A DNA stretch of 64,000 nt from Candidatus Gastranaerophilales bacterium (GTDB lineage: Bacteria > Cyanobacteriota > Vampirovibrionia > Gastranaerophilales > Gastranaerophilaceae): assembly GCA_017461425.1 (NCBI GenBank), contig JAFTXY010000011.1, forward strand, positions 62,001-126,000, in the 5' to 3' direction. A program made the position numbers and the translations under genes. Numbering within the stretch: the stretch's first letter is position 1; each line of letters starts with the position of its first letter. The notes beneath the pieces are model-generated. The model was given only the letters and a program-made list of their open reading frames with translations, was not told the DNA's origin and did not search any database. This document shows, one piece after another, positions 36,458 through 45,178 of this stretch.

Positions 36458-36483
36458 AAAGAGAGTCGTATGACTCTTTTTAA
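36458..36483 (+). terminator. Terminator after tRNA-Arg
   Basis: AGAGTC-GTAT-GACTCT perfect hairpin at 36462-36477 followed by T5. Confidence 0.85.
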
Positions 36484-36485
36484 TT

Positions 36486-37463
36486 TTATGATAAATCATT
36501 CAACTCTTTAAATTTATCCAATTCATTTAAAACGCATAAATTAAAGCAACGAGCTAATGGCAAGGAATAATTTTCAAATTTTTTCTTTGCTTCATCGTAT
36601 GTGTATTTTGGGAAATTACCAAAATATTCAAAATGAGGAATATTTGAAACATAGCCAATTGTACTTGTGTTCATATCGTTTGAAACATCGAATTGCAAAG
36701 TATATAAGCACATGTCATCTTCATAGTTTTCATAGAAATTTTCTAAAAATTCAGCGCTTGTTCGCATAGATTCTTCAAATAATGTATCAACAGGCATTCC
36801 TATGAGCGAATCTTGTGTTTCAAAACCTCTTTCTACTAAAATTGTCCATAAATTATTTATTGTTTTTCCTGTATTAAAGTAATCCAAGATGATATCTTTT
36901 GTATTTTCATCGTGAGGCATTTGATTTAGTTGTTCTTCAAGATATTTTAATGAAATTTCAAGATTTTGATATTTTGAATTTTCATCATCAAAATTATATG
37001 CAGATAAACAGCTTATTGGGATATAAGCAACATTTGACCCTAGATATTGCATTGCTTGAGCAATCTGATATGGGCTTGTTCCAACTGAAATTATTCTATA
37101 ATTACCATCATATTTTTTATCTAAATAATTTTTAAATAAAATAGCACTTGATGCAACTTTATTTGGAGTAATTTCTCCATTATAACGCTCGTTTAGAAGT
37201 TCGTACGCCTTTTGAATCATTGAAGGATGTAATTTTTTAATTCTTTCAAATTCTTTTTGGGTTACTTTTCCGTGTTTTTTGCAAAAAATATTTAAATCAA
37301 TTGGAGTTGACGAACCAAAAGAAAGTTGTGCTTTTAGGCTTGGAATAAAATTATAAAAAGGCACTGTTGCTTTATTTTCGATTTGTTTTTGTTTTTCAAC
37401 ATATGCAACAGATGATTTTTTAATAGGGATAAAAGAATTGATTGAATAATTTTGAATTTTCAT
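36486..37463 (-). CDS. Phosphoribosyltransferase-like hypothetical protein, 325 aa
   Basis: N-terminus MKIQNYSINSFIPIKKSSVAY then KAQLSFGSSTPID near residue 50, the MKI/SFG tag of this window. The core contains YRIISVGTSPYQIAQAMQYLG and IILDYFNTGKTINNLWTIL; the latter resembles the PRPP-loop pattern (acidic-rich strand then TGxT) of type I phosphoribosyltransferases. Catalytic detail cannot be confirmed. No signal peptide. It could be an intracellular nucleoside-related enzyme or a repurposed fold. Confidence 0.65.
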   Translation of the reverse strand: MKIQNYSINSFIPIKKSSVAYVEKQKQIENKATVPFYNFIPSLKAQLSFGSSTPIDLNIFCKKHGKVTQKEFERIKKLHPSMIQKAYELLNERYNGEITPNKVASSAILFKNYLDKKYDGNYRIISVGTSPYQIAQAMQYLGSNVAYIPISCLSAYNFDDENSKYQNLEISLKYLEEQLNQMPHDENTKDIILDYFNTGKTINNLWTILVERGFETQDSLIGMPVDTLFEESMRTSAEFLENFYENYEDDMCLYTLQFDVSNDMNTSTIGYVSNIPHFEYFGNFPKYTYDEAKKKFENYSLPLARCFNLCVLNELDKFKELNDLS

Positions 37464-37505
37464 TTCATATTTATAAAACTTGTAAGCAATATATTTTGCT
37501 AAAAC

Positions 37506-37540
37506 AAAACCCCGAAGCCTAAAAGACTTCAGGGTTTATA
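37506..37540 (-). terminator. Terminator of the 2-oxoacid oxidoreductase operon
   Basis: Imperfect hairpin AAACCC(C)GAAG / CTTC(A)GGGTTT around 37507-37537, with A/T tails, located between the PRT-like gene start and the ferredoxin gene stop. Confidence 0.65.
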
Positions 37541-37553
37541 TGAAAATAAAATT

Positions 37554-37811
37554 TTATTTTTTTACTATTTTGATTGCACTATCAGGACATGTTAGGGCAC
37601 ACATTCCACAAGCGATGCAATCTGCTGGGTTTGGTTCTACACAAGGAGTTTGATATAAACCAACTTCTTTTGACCAGCTTAAGCATTTTTTTGGACATTT
37701 AACCATGCAAAGACCACAACCTTTGCAAAGTTCAGTAAACATATACCAATCAGCTTTTCCGTTAGCTACATTTTCAATTTTATAGCCTTTATATTGTTTT
37801 TCTGTTGCCAT
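37554..37811 (-). CDS. 2-oxoacid:ferredoxin oxidoreductase, ferredoxin (delta) subunit
   Basis: 85-aa protein with two CxxCxxCxxxC(P) clusters, CKGCGLCMVKCPKKC and CIACGMCALTCPDSA, binding two [4Fe-4S] centres. Last gene of a four-gene operon (alpha-beta-gamma-delta) and passes electrons from the TPP-bound substrate to external ferredoxin. Its start follows the gamma-subunit stop directly. Confidence 0.92.
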   Translation of the reverse strand: MATEKQYKGYKIENVANGKADWYMFTELCKGCGLCMVKCPKKCLSWSKEVGLYQTPCVEPNPADCIACGMCALTCPDSAIKIVKK

Positions 37812-38372
37812 TTATACACCAACTTTCTGAATCATATCCATACCCATTTCAAGAGCCTTGTAGTTCAATTCTCTTAATTCAGGTTTTGCATCGAATTTTT
37901 TACCTAAAGCAATTTCCATTGCATTTTTAATATCGTCTAGTTTTAGAACGTTTGTTGCTTTCAACAATACACCTAAAATCATTATATTAAATACACGAGC
38001 TGATAATTGTTCGTTTGCAATTTTATTTGCTTCAACAGCGATAACTTCCTTGCAAGGAACTGTTGGTTTTGTTGAACATACAGAAGAGTCATAAACTACA
38101 ACTGAATCAGGAGATGTATATGTTTCGCATCTTGCAATTGCTCTGTCAGATAATGCAATTATGATATCGCCTTTTGAAAAACGAGGTTCACCAATTTTTT
38201 CATCAGCAATTTGGCAAAATGCAACTGAAACACCGCCACGTTGTTCTACACCAAAATTTGGAATGTATAGAATTTCTTTTCCTGCTTCGTACCCTGCTTC
38301 TACAAGGATTTTTGCAATTGATTGAACGCCTTGTCCGCCTTCGCCTGCTAAAACTATTTTTGTTCTTGCCAT
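37812..38372 (-). CDS. 2-oxoacid:ferredoxin oxidoreductase, gamma subunit
   Basis: 186 aa with the gamma-domain opening KIVLAGEGGQGVQSIAKILVEAG and FGVEQRGGVSVAFCQI, then DIIIALSDRAIARCE. It lies 3 nt after the beta subunit gene and adjoins the ferredoxin gene, a compact operon order of KorABCD/VorABCD-type enzymes. Confidence 0.93.
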   Translation of the reverse strand: MARTKIVLAGEGGQGVQSIAKILVEAGYEAGKEILYIPNFGVEQRGGVSVAFCQIADEKIGEPRFSKGDIIIALSDRAIARCETYTSPDSVVVYDSSVCSTKPTVPCKEVIAVEANKIANEQLSARVFNIMILGVLLKATNVLKLDDIKNAMEIALGKKFDAKPELRELNYKALEMGMDMIQKVGV

Positions 38373-38375
38373 AAT

Positions 38376-39131
38376 TTACTCCAATCCTTCTTTAACAAGG
38401 AATTCTTTCACTTCGAAACATTCTTCCATTGTTTTTAATCTTTCCCAAGTACCCTCGTTGTTTGTTCTCCAGTTTAATGGACAAACTGATAATACTTCAA
38501 CAAATGAGTATCCGCCTTGAGCAGTGTTTTTAAGAGCTTTTTTAAATACTTGGTTTAATTTTCTTAAATTAGAAACAGATGCTCTTGCAACATATGATTT
38601 ATTTGGATCGGCAATTGCTGCAACTAATTCAGCAGCTTTTGCAGGACGACCTGTAACTTCAGGGTCACGACCATATGGAGTTGTTTCTGTTTTTTGACCA
38701 GGCATTGTTGTTGGGCTCATTTGTCCGCCTGTCATACCGTAGTTTGTATTATTTGCTACAATTACAAGAATATTTTCACTTCTTGTTGCAGCGTTAACTA
38801 AATGTTGCGCACCAATTGCAAGACCGCCACCATCGCCCATATAAGCAATGCCAACAGTTCCTGGGTTAGCACGAGTAACACCATAAATAACAGGAGTTGT
38901 TCTACCATGGTGTGTTTGTACTGTATCTAAATCCATATAGTTCCAAGAAAGCAATGAACATCCGATATCGCAACCGAAAACAGCTCTTTCTTTAAGTTCT
39001 AATTCATCTATAGTTTTTGCTAAAGTTTTTAAAATCATACCATGACCGCAACCTGGGCAAAATTTTGATGCACCTGCATCTGCGTTTTGCGCATTTGCTA
39101 AATCTGGTTTTACATCTAATGTTGTAATCAT
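38376..39131 (-). CDS. 2-oxoacid:ferredoxin oxidoreductase, beta (TPP-binding) subunit
   Basis: Carries the thiamine pyrophosphate site: FCPGCGHGMILKTLAKTI near the N-terminus, FGCDIGCS, HGRTTPVIYGVTRANPG, and the TPP motif YMGDGGGLAIGAQHL...NNTNYGMTGGQMSPTT. 251 aa is usual for a KorB/VorA-type subunit. Works with the alpha subunit to decarboxylate a 2-oxoacid to acyl-CoA, reducing ferredoxin. Confidence 0.94.
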   Translation of the reverse strand: MITTLDVKPDLANAQNADAGASKFCPGCGHGMILKTLAKTIDELELKERAVFGCDIGCSLLSWNYMDLDTVQTHHGRTTPVIYGVTRANPGTVGIAYMGDGGGLAIGAQHLVNAATRSENILVIVANNTNYGMTGGQMSPTTMPGQKTETTPYGRDPEVTGRPAKAAELVAAIADPNKSYVARASVSNLRKLNQVFKKALKNTAQGGYSFVEVLSVCPLNWRTNNEGTWERLKTMEECFEVKEFLVKEGLE

Positions 39132-39157
39132 TTTATTTTCCTTTTAATTAAATTCTT

Positions 39158-40252
39158 TTATACAGCTACGCACATGCTAGAAACTTTTGCGACAATATCG
39201 TCACCAGTTACACCAACGCCCATTTTGAATAATGTTTCATATGGAGTTGTTAAACCATAAAGTTTTTCTAAGCACATTTGAGCCAATTGACCATTTGCAG
39301 ATTCTGTGAATAATACTTTTCTAGCACGTTTTACAGCTGCTCTCATTGGATTAACAGGTAATGGTCTAATTGTAATTGGTCTGAATAAACCTGCTTTTAT
39401 TCCTTTTGCTCTTAATTCATCAACTGCTGTCATTGCGCTACGTGCAACGATACCGTGTGCGATGATAAGAATTTCTGCATCTTCTGCTTTATATTCAAGA
39501 TATTCTTCAATTTCAGGAGAAATTCTTTCGTATTCTTCTTGATATTTATCAAGAACTTCCATTAATTCTTCTTCTAAATTGAAAGTATTTCTTAAATGAG
39601 TTGCTTCTCTATCAACTCCAATAACTCCGGGAGCTCTTAAAGCAGCAGGAGTAGGTTCCATAGTAATTCCACGTGGTGCAGGGTCATACAATGTAACAGG
39701 TTCTCTCATTTTACCTTGATAACCATCTGCTAACATAAATGTTGGGAAGCGATATTTCCAAGCAGTATTAAATGCTTTAATCATATAATCATATAAATCT
39801 TGGTGACCAGCTGTAGAATATACTATTCTGAAACCTTCGCCGTTGCCACCAAAACAAGTTAAACGTGTTTCTTGTTGAGCGTAAATTACGGTTGCAGTAG
39901 ATGGTCCACCTCTTTGCATAACTGCACAAACAAAAGGTATTCTCATCATTTCAGCCATACTTTGCGCATCTTGCATAATAACATTACCAGGACCAGCAGT
40001 CGCAGTAAACGCTCTTTTGCCTGCCAAAATACCGCCGATTGTAGAAAAACCTGCTGATATTTCATCTTCGGTTTGTAGGAAACCAGCTTCTGTTTTTGGT
40101 AATAATTTACACCATGTATGCATGATTTCATTTTGTGGTGTAATTGGGTAGCCATACATAAATTCAGCTTCTGCAGCATTTGCGGCATAAGCGATTACTT
40201 CATTACCCGTCAAGAACATTCTAGTATCTTGAGTAATAAGTTTTTTAACCAT
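39158..40252 (-). CDS. 2-oxoacid:ferredoxin oxidoreductase, alpha subunit
   Basis: First gene of the operon. FLTGNEVIAYAANAAEAEFMYGYPITPQNEI is the alpha-domain opening; FLQTEDEISAGFSTIGGILAGKRAFTATAGPG and the PTFMLADGYQGKMREPV block follow; the C-terminal part is the transketolase-like domain II. 364 aa matches KorA or VorB. Whether the substrate is 2-oxoglutarate, a branched-chain oxoacid or pyruvate cannot be fixed by sequence alone; the split four-subunit form is anaerobic. AAGGATTAATT precedes the ATG. Confidence 0.92.
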   Translation of the reverse strand: MVKKLITQDTRMFLTGNEVIAYAANAAEAEFMYGYPITPQNEIMHTWCKLLPKTEAGFLQTEDEISAGFSTIGGILAGKRAFTATAGPGNVIMQDAQSMAEMMRIPFVCAVMQRGGPSTATVIYAQQETRLTCFGGNGEGFRIVYSTAGHQDLYDYMIKAFNTAWKYRFPTFMLADGYQGKMREPVTLYDPAPRGITMEPTPAALRAPGVIGVDREATHLRNTFNLEEELMEVLDKYQEEYERISPEIEEYLEYKAEDAEILIIAHGIVARSAMTAVDELRAKGIKAGLFRPITIRPLPVNPMRAAVKRARKVLFTESANGQLAQMCLEKLYGLTTPYETLFKMGVGVTGDDIVAKVSSMCVAV

Positions 40253-40373
40253 AATTAATCCTTAACCTATAAAGTAAACTATATACACTTAAAAATTACT
40301 ACAAAAGCGAACTTTCTTCAAGAATTTAATTTTTTGTTATAAAATAATAAATGTATATAATGAGGGATTAAAA

Positions 40374-41867
40374 ATGACTCAAAAAAGAGCATATATCAGT
40401 GTTGCAGATAAAGAAAATATTGAAATATTAGCAAAAAATTTAATAGATAAAAAATACGAAATAATTTCAACAGGAAATACGCATAAATATTTAAAAGAAA
40501 AAGGAATTAATGTTATAGAAAGTTCTACTATAACTGGATTTAATGAGCTTTTAGGTGGAAAAGTTAAATCATTGCACCCAACAATTTTTGCTGGAATTTT
40601 AGCAAATGAGCAAGAAAGATTAGATAAAGAGATAAAATCGTTCGATTTGGTTGCGGTTGATTTATATCCTTTTGAAAATTATATGGATAAAAATGTTGAA
40701 ACTGAAACATTGATTTTAAATATTGATATTGGTGGAGTTGCTTTATTAAGAGCGGCAGCAAAAAATTATGAAAACGTTATTGTTATTTCAGATAAAAAAG
40801 ATTATTCAATAGATTTAGATGAAATAGATGAAGATAAAAGACAAAAATTAGCTTTAAAAGCATTTTCAAAAACATCAAAATATGATTATTTAATTAATAA
40901 AAAATTATCAAAACAATTTAAATATGAACAAGAAAACAAAGCTTTTTATTTTGAAAAATTGCAAAATTTAAGATATGGTGAAAACCCTCATCAAATGGCA
41001 GGATTATATAGTTTTGATAAAGAATTAGATTGGGAGTTATTAAATGGCAAAGAAATGTCATATAATAATATACTTGATTCTACATCAGCTCTTGAAATTG
41101 CGGCAGAATTTTTTGATGTAGCATGTTGCACTATAATAAAACACACAACTCCTTGTGCTGTTGCTTTATCAAGCAATATAGAAACTGCTTGGGATAAAGC
41201 ATTAGACTCTGATCCAATAAGTCCTTTTGGGGGTGTTGTTGCATTTACTCAAGAAGTTAATTTATCTTTGGCTAAAAAATTAAGCGCTATGTTTTTAGAG
41301 GTTATTTTAGCCCCATCATATTCAATAGAAGCATTAGAAGAACTTAAAAAGAAAAAGAATTTAAGAATAATTAAAATAAATACTCCTTATGAAACAATTT
41401 TGAAATTTAGCGAGGAAGAGATAAAATTAACTCCTTTTGGCGCTTTAATCCAACAAAAAGATACAAAAGACTTAGATGTTTCAACATTTAAAGTTGTGAC
41501 AAAGAAAAAACCAGAGCAAAGAGAATTAGAAGATATGATTTTTGCTTTTAAAGTTGTAAAACACGTTAAATCTAATGCTATTGTAATTGCAAAAGATTTA
41601 AGAACAATTGGCATTTGCGGAGGACAAACAAGCAGAGTTTCAAGTGTTGAAATAGCTTTAAATAAGGTTTGCGATTCTCCAAAAGGCTCAATATTAGCTA
41701 GTGATGGCTTCTTCCCAGCTATTGATAATATCCAAATTGCAGCACAAAATAGAGTAAGCGCAATAATTCAGCCAGCAGGCAGCATAAAAGATAAAGAAGT
41801 TATTGAAACAGCGGATAAATATGAAATTTCAATGATTTCAACAGGTATTAGACATTTTAAGCATTAA
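40374..41867 (+). CDS. purH: Bifunctional AICAR transformylase / IMP cyclohydrolase
   Basis: Catalyses the last two steps of IMP synthesis. The cyclohydrolase (MGS-like) domain is N-terminal (RAYISVADKENI...EIISTGNTHKYLKE, TGFNELLGGKVKSLHPTIFAGIL); the transformylase domain has NLRYGENPHQMAGLY, CCTIIKHTTPCAVAL, SPFGGVVAF and the KSNAIVIAK...GICGGQTSRVSS block. 497 aa is normal. GAGGGA precedes the ATG. The MFS gene follows 5 nt after the stop. Confidence 0.96.
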   Translation: MTQKRAYISVADKENIEILAKNLIDKKYEIISTGNTHKYLKEKGINVIESSTITGFNELLGGKVKSLHPTIFAGILANEQERLDKEIKSFDLVAVDLYPFENYMDKNVETETLILNIDIGGVALLRAAAKNYENVIVISDKKDYSIDLDEIDEDKRQKLALKAFSKTSKYDYLINKKLSKQFKYEQENKAFYFEKLQNLRYGENPHQMAGLYSFDKELDWELLNGKEMSYNNILDSTSALEIAAEFFDVACCTIIKHTTPCAVALSSNIETAWDKALDSDPISPFGGVVAFTQEVNLSLAKKLSAMFLEVILAPSYSIEALEELKKKKNLRIIKINTPYETILKFSEEEIKLTPFGALIQQKDTKDLDVSTFKVVTKKKPEQRELEDMIFAFKVVKHVKSNAIVIAKDLRTIGICGGQTSRVSSVEIALNKVCDSPKGSILASDGFFPAIDNIQIAAQNRVSAIIQPAGSIKDKEVIETADKYEISMISTGIRHFKH

Positions 41868-41872
41868 TAATA

Positions 41873-43045
41873 ATGAAAAAATACATAAATAAACAAACAA
41901 GGGCACTATTCGGGCTTAGTTTCGGACATTTTAATATAGATTTATATGCGGCATTACTAGTGCCTTTATATCCATTAATAACAACGAAATTAGGGATAAA
42001 TTTGGCACTAATAAGCTCTATTATTGCTCTGGGGCATTTGGTTTCTTCTATGATGCAACCAGTTTTTGGCTTTATTGCTGATAAATTACGTCATAGAGTA
42101 TTTATGATTTGGGGCTTGGTTTTAACTTCAATTTTTATTCCTTTAACAATTAAAGCGCCAAGTGCAAAAATTTTTCTATGTTGCTTATTACTAGGAATGA
42201 TTGGAAATGCCTTTTTTCATCCGCAAGTTAGTGCATTAATAAAAGATTTTAATAAAAACAATCCTGATTTATCTCGTGCTATGGGGATATTTTTGGGGTT
42301 AGGTACGATAGGTTATGCGATAGGACCTTATATAGCAACATTTCTAGTTGAAAAATTTGGACAAAACTCTCTTCTATATTTAATAATTCCTGGGGTTTTA
42401 TCTGCAATATTTTTATATTTCTTTGTTCCGAAAATGCCTGAAAAAGATTGTTATGTTAAAGAAAATTTCTTTTTTATTATGAAAGAAATTTTAAAAAATA
42501 AAGTTTGTATGATTTTAATGTTTATTTCAGTTGTGAAATCAGCAGTTAGTATATCTTTTGGAACATATATTCCGTTTTTATTAAAAAATCATGGCTTCAA
42601 TTTAGAATTAACTGGTTTGATTGTAACTTTGTTTTTTATTTCAGGAGGAATTGCCACAATAGTTAGTTCGAAAATTGAAAAGTATATAAATGCAAATGGC
42701 GTTGTTGTGCTATCGTTTTTATCGATATTACCTTTGACATTGGGCTTTTTGTATACGATTAAGACTTATAAAACTCTAGCATGTGTTTTATTTATTTTGA
42801 CTGGATTTTTTATATTATTATCTGTTGGTGTGATTTTGGTTCAGGCTCAAAAAACAATGCCAAAATATACAGGCGTTATAAGTGGCGTTATGCAAGGGTT
42901 TAGTTGGGGCTTGGGTGCGTTATTTTTGGCGCCATTGGGAATTTTAGGTCAAAATTATGGAGTTGAAAAAATACTCATTTTGATGAGTTCAATTGCTTTT
43001 ATTGTTGGAATTTTTACTCTTAAAAATAAATATCTTAAAGATTAA
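41873..43045 (+). CDS. MFS transporter, fosmidomycin-resistance-like
   Basis: About twelve hydrophobic segments. The opening LFGLSFGHFNIDLYAALLVPLYPL and QPVFGFIADKLRHR, LGMIGNAFFHPQVSALI match the Fsr branch of the major facilitator family, drug/proton antiporters. Substrate here unknown. Forms a unit with purH, likely by chance of gene order. Ends 11 bp inside the convergent lipoprotein gene. Confidence 0.85.
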   Translation: MKKYINKQTRALFGLSFGHFNIDLYAALLVPLYPLITTKLGINLALISSIIALGHLVSSMMQPVFGFIADKLRHRVFMIWGLVLTSIFIPLTIKAPSAKIFLCCLLLGMIGNAFFHPQVSALIKDFNKNNPDLSRAMGIFLGLGTIGYAIGPYIATFLVEKFGQNSLLYLIIPGVLSAIFLYFFVPKMPEKDCYVKENFFFIMKEILKNKVCMILMFISVVKSAVSISFGTYIPFLLKNHGFNLELTGLIVTLFFISGGIATIVSSKIEKYINANGVVVLSFLSILPLTLGFLYTIKTYKTLACVLFILTGFFILLSVGVILVQAQKTMPKYTGVISGVMQGFSWGLGALFLAPLGILGQNYGVEKILILMSSIAFIVGIFTLKNKYLKD

Positions 43046-43691
43046 ACTGGTAAGTTAGATTTTTATATTGAACTTTTATAGGGAAATTTTCTGTATTTTC
43101 AAAGAAGAAATAAAAATATTGGCTTTTTCTTGGAGAAACGGTTGATGAATGTTTGATTGAATGTTGTGAGATTTGATTTCCTATTTGTTCCATTTTAGAA
43201 AAAGCGGATCTATTTGAAGCTTCTGAAGCATTTTGTGCCATTGTTTGATTATATTCATTATAATTAGCAGTCATTCCTGTCATATTTTGTATAGTTGCGC
43301 CAACTGAACTCATAGCGCTCATAGAAGAAGCTTCTTGAGTTTGATAAATATTTAAATAATTGCTTGTATTGATAAATTGCTGTTCTCTTTCAGAATCATA
43401 CAATCTTAAATTTTCAACTCTGAAAACATAAGGAGTTTCATAAGAAAGATTTTCAACTTGTACATATAAAACTAGAATTTCAGGAATGGAAGTTTTCGAA
43501 ATTCCCATTTTAAAATTAGCATTTTCTGCAGTTTTTTTGTAAATATTAAATATAAAATCTTCGTTAGTTTTGATTGTTTGAGTATTATTTTGATTATAAT
43601 CTTCGCCTACATAAGATAAAGTAGCACAGCCACATAAAAATAAGCTTGCTAAAAATAATATCGCTAGTTTTATATTTTGTATCTTTTTCAT
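43035..43691 (-). CDS. Lipoprotein of unknown function, 218 aa
   Basis: Lipoprotein signal peptide: KKIQNIKLAILFLASLFLCGCATLSYVG, with a lipobox Cys (LCGC). The mature part has a strand-rich N-terminal domain (FKMGISKTSIPEILVLYVQVENLSYETPYVFRVENLRLY), a Met/Ser/Gln-rich, low-complexity helix in the middle (~110-170) and a C-terminal strand pair (KSQYFYFFFENTENFPIKVQYKNLTY), suggesting an immunoglobulin-like fold split by an insertion. No family recognised. Confidence 0.75.
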   Translation of the reverse strand: MKKIQNIKLAILFLASLFLCGCATLSYVGEDYNQNNTQTIKTNEDFIFNIYKKTAENANFKMGISKTSIPEILVLYVQVENLSYETPYVFRVENLRLYDSEREQQFINTSNYLNIYQTQEASSMSAMSSVGATIQNMTGMTANYNEYNQTMAQNASEASNRSAFSKMEQIGNQISQHSIKHSSTVSPRKSQYFYFFFENTENFPIKVQYKNLTYQFNL

Positions 43692-43747
43692 TGATTGAAT
43701 TGTACCTTTTTATAAAAATTATTTCAAGCCTTTTTGTCTTTCGTTTT

Positions 43748-43756
43748 TGATATAGA
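43748..43756 (+). promoter_or_regulatory. Extended -10 promoter
   Basis: TGATATAGA, 30 nt before the ATG of the PLP enzyme at 43786. Confidence 0.5.
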
Positions 43757-43785
43757 ATTATCTTATAGATAAATTTGGCGGGAAT

Positions 43786-45033
43786 ATGAAACAAAAAGCA
43801 ATTGAAATAGTTGAAAAAGCACAAAATTCGGTTAGAGATATTTTTGATAAATTAGATGAAATTAATGAATATAATCAAGAAAAAGTTTTAAAAGCTTTTT
43901 ATGACAATAAAATCGGCGAAGAACATTTTTATACAGTAACTGGTTATGGACATGATGATATTGGAAGAGAAGCATTAGATAATGTTTTTGCACATGTATT
44001 TAAGGCGGAATCTGCAATAGTTCGCCCGCATTTTGTTTCTGGTTCTCATACAATAGCTTGTGCTTTGTTTGGTGTTTTGCGCCATGGTGATAGACTTGTT
44101 TCAATAGCAGGTGCTCCATATGATACAATGCAACAAATAATTGGATGTCGTGAGGGTTGTGATGATTTTGATACAAGTTTAATGGGGCATGGAGTCAAAT
44201 ATAGCGAAGTTCCATTAAAAGATGGTATTGAAGTTGATTATGAAAATATTGAAAAATATCTTTTACCTGATACAAAAATGGTTTTAATACAACGTTCTCG
44301 AGGATATTCTTTAAGAAAACCATTAAATATTGATGATATTGAAAAAATAATCAAAATTGTAAAAGCAAAAAATCCTGAAATATGTTGTTTTGTTGATAAT
44401 TGTTACGGAGAATTTGTTGAAAAGAAAGAACCAGTTGAAGTTGGTGCTGATTTAATTGCAGGAAGTTTGATAAAAAATCCTGGTGGTGGAATGGTTGAAG
44501 CTGGTGGTTATATTGCAGGTAAAAAGAAATATGTAGATATGGCGGCTCGTCGTTTAACCGCTCCTGGTGTAGGTTCTGAGGGCGGTGCTATGTTTAATCA
44601 AACAAGGGTCATGCTTCAAGGATTTTTTATTGCACCAAATGTTACAATGAATGCTTTAAAAGGAGCGGTTTTGGCTGCAAAAGTTTTTGAAGATATGGGT
44701 TTTGTTTCTTTTCCATCATATAGCGCCAGAAGAACAGATTTAATTCAAACAATTCAATTTAATAACGAAAAAGAACAACAAATATTTTGTTCAATGGTAC
44801 AAAAATATTCTCCTGTCGAAAGTTATTTAACCCCAATTCCAGATACTGTTCCAGGATATGATTGTAATTTATTAATGGCAGGCGGAAGTTTCATTGAGGG
44901 TTCAACCATTGAATTATCAGCAGATGGACCAACAAGAGAACCATGGGCAATATATATGCAAGGTGGATTAAGTTATTTCCATGTAAAAATTGCCTTAAAA
45001 GGAATTGTAGAAGAATTATTAACAAAATTTTAA
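43786..45033 (+). CDS. Methionine gamma-lyase family (aluminum-resistance-like) PLP protein
   Basis: PLP enzyme of the family often annotated as aluminum resistance protein. HFYTVTGYGHDDIGREALDNVFAHVF, VRPHFVSGSHTIACALFGVLRHGD, SRGYSLRKPL and the Lys-containing ADLIAGSLIKNPGGGMVEAGGYIAG (Schiff-base Lys) are characteristic. 415 aa is typical. The family occurs in Cyanobacteria and Firmicutes; true substrate is debated. GGCGGGA precedes the ATG; an extended -10 is at 43748. Confidence 0.9.
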   Translation: MKQKAIEIVEKAQNSVRDIFDKLDEINEYNQEKVLKAFYDNKIGEEHFYTVTGYGHDDIGREALDNVFAHVFKAESAIVRPHFVSGSHTIACALFGVLRHGDRLVSIAGAPYDTMQQIIGCREGCDDFDTSLMGHGVKYSEVPLKDGIEVDYENIEKYLLPDTKMVLIQRSRGYSLRKPLNIDDIEKIIKIVKAKNPEICCFVDNCYGEFVEKKEPVEVGADLIAGSLIKNPGGGMVEAGGYIAGKKKYVDMAARRLTAPGVGSEGGAMFNQTRVMLQGFFIAPNVTMNALKGAVLAAKVFEDMGFVSFPSYSARRTDLIQTIQFNNEKEQQIFCSMVQKYSPVESYLTPIPDTVPGYDCNLLMAGGSFIEGSTIELSADGPTREPWAIYMQGGLSYFHVKIALKGIVEELLTKF

Positions 45034-45066
45034 AAAAGTAAATTATATTTTACACAAATAATCTTT

Positions 45067-45075
45067 TGGTATAGA
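45067..45075 (+). promoter_or_regulatory. Extended -10 promoter of glycogen synthase
   Basis: TGGTATAGA, giving a leader of roughly 95 nt before the ATG at 45179. Confidence 0.5.
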
Positions 45076-45178
45076 ATAAATTTATACAAAAAGACTAGAC
45101 TTGGTGTTGTAGCAAAACTAATTATTTTTGTATTTTATATAAGTAAGTGTGTTGTTATTTTTATAAAGGAAATTGTGT

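Noticed and set aside
43594-43824. Minus-strand 76-aa frame at the lipoprotein start
   Set aside because: Different frame over the lipoprotein signal peptide and the promoter of the PLP enzyme; no supporting signals.
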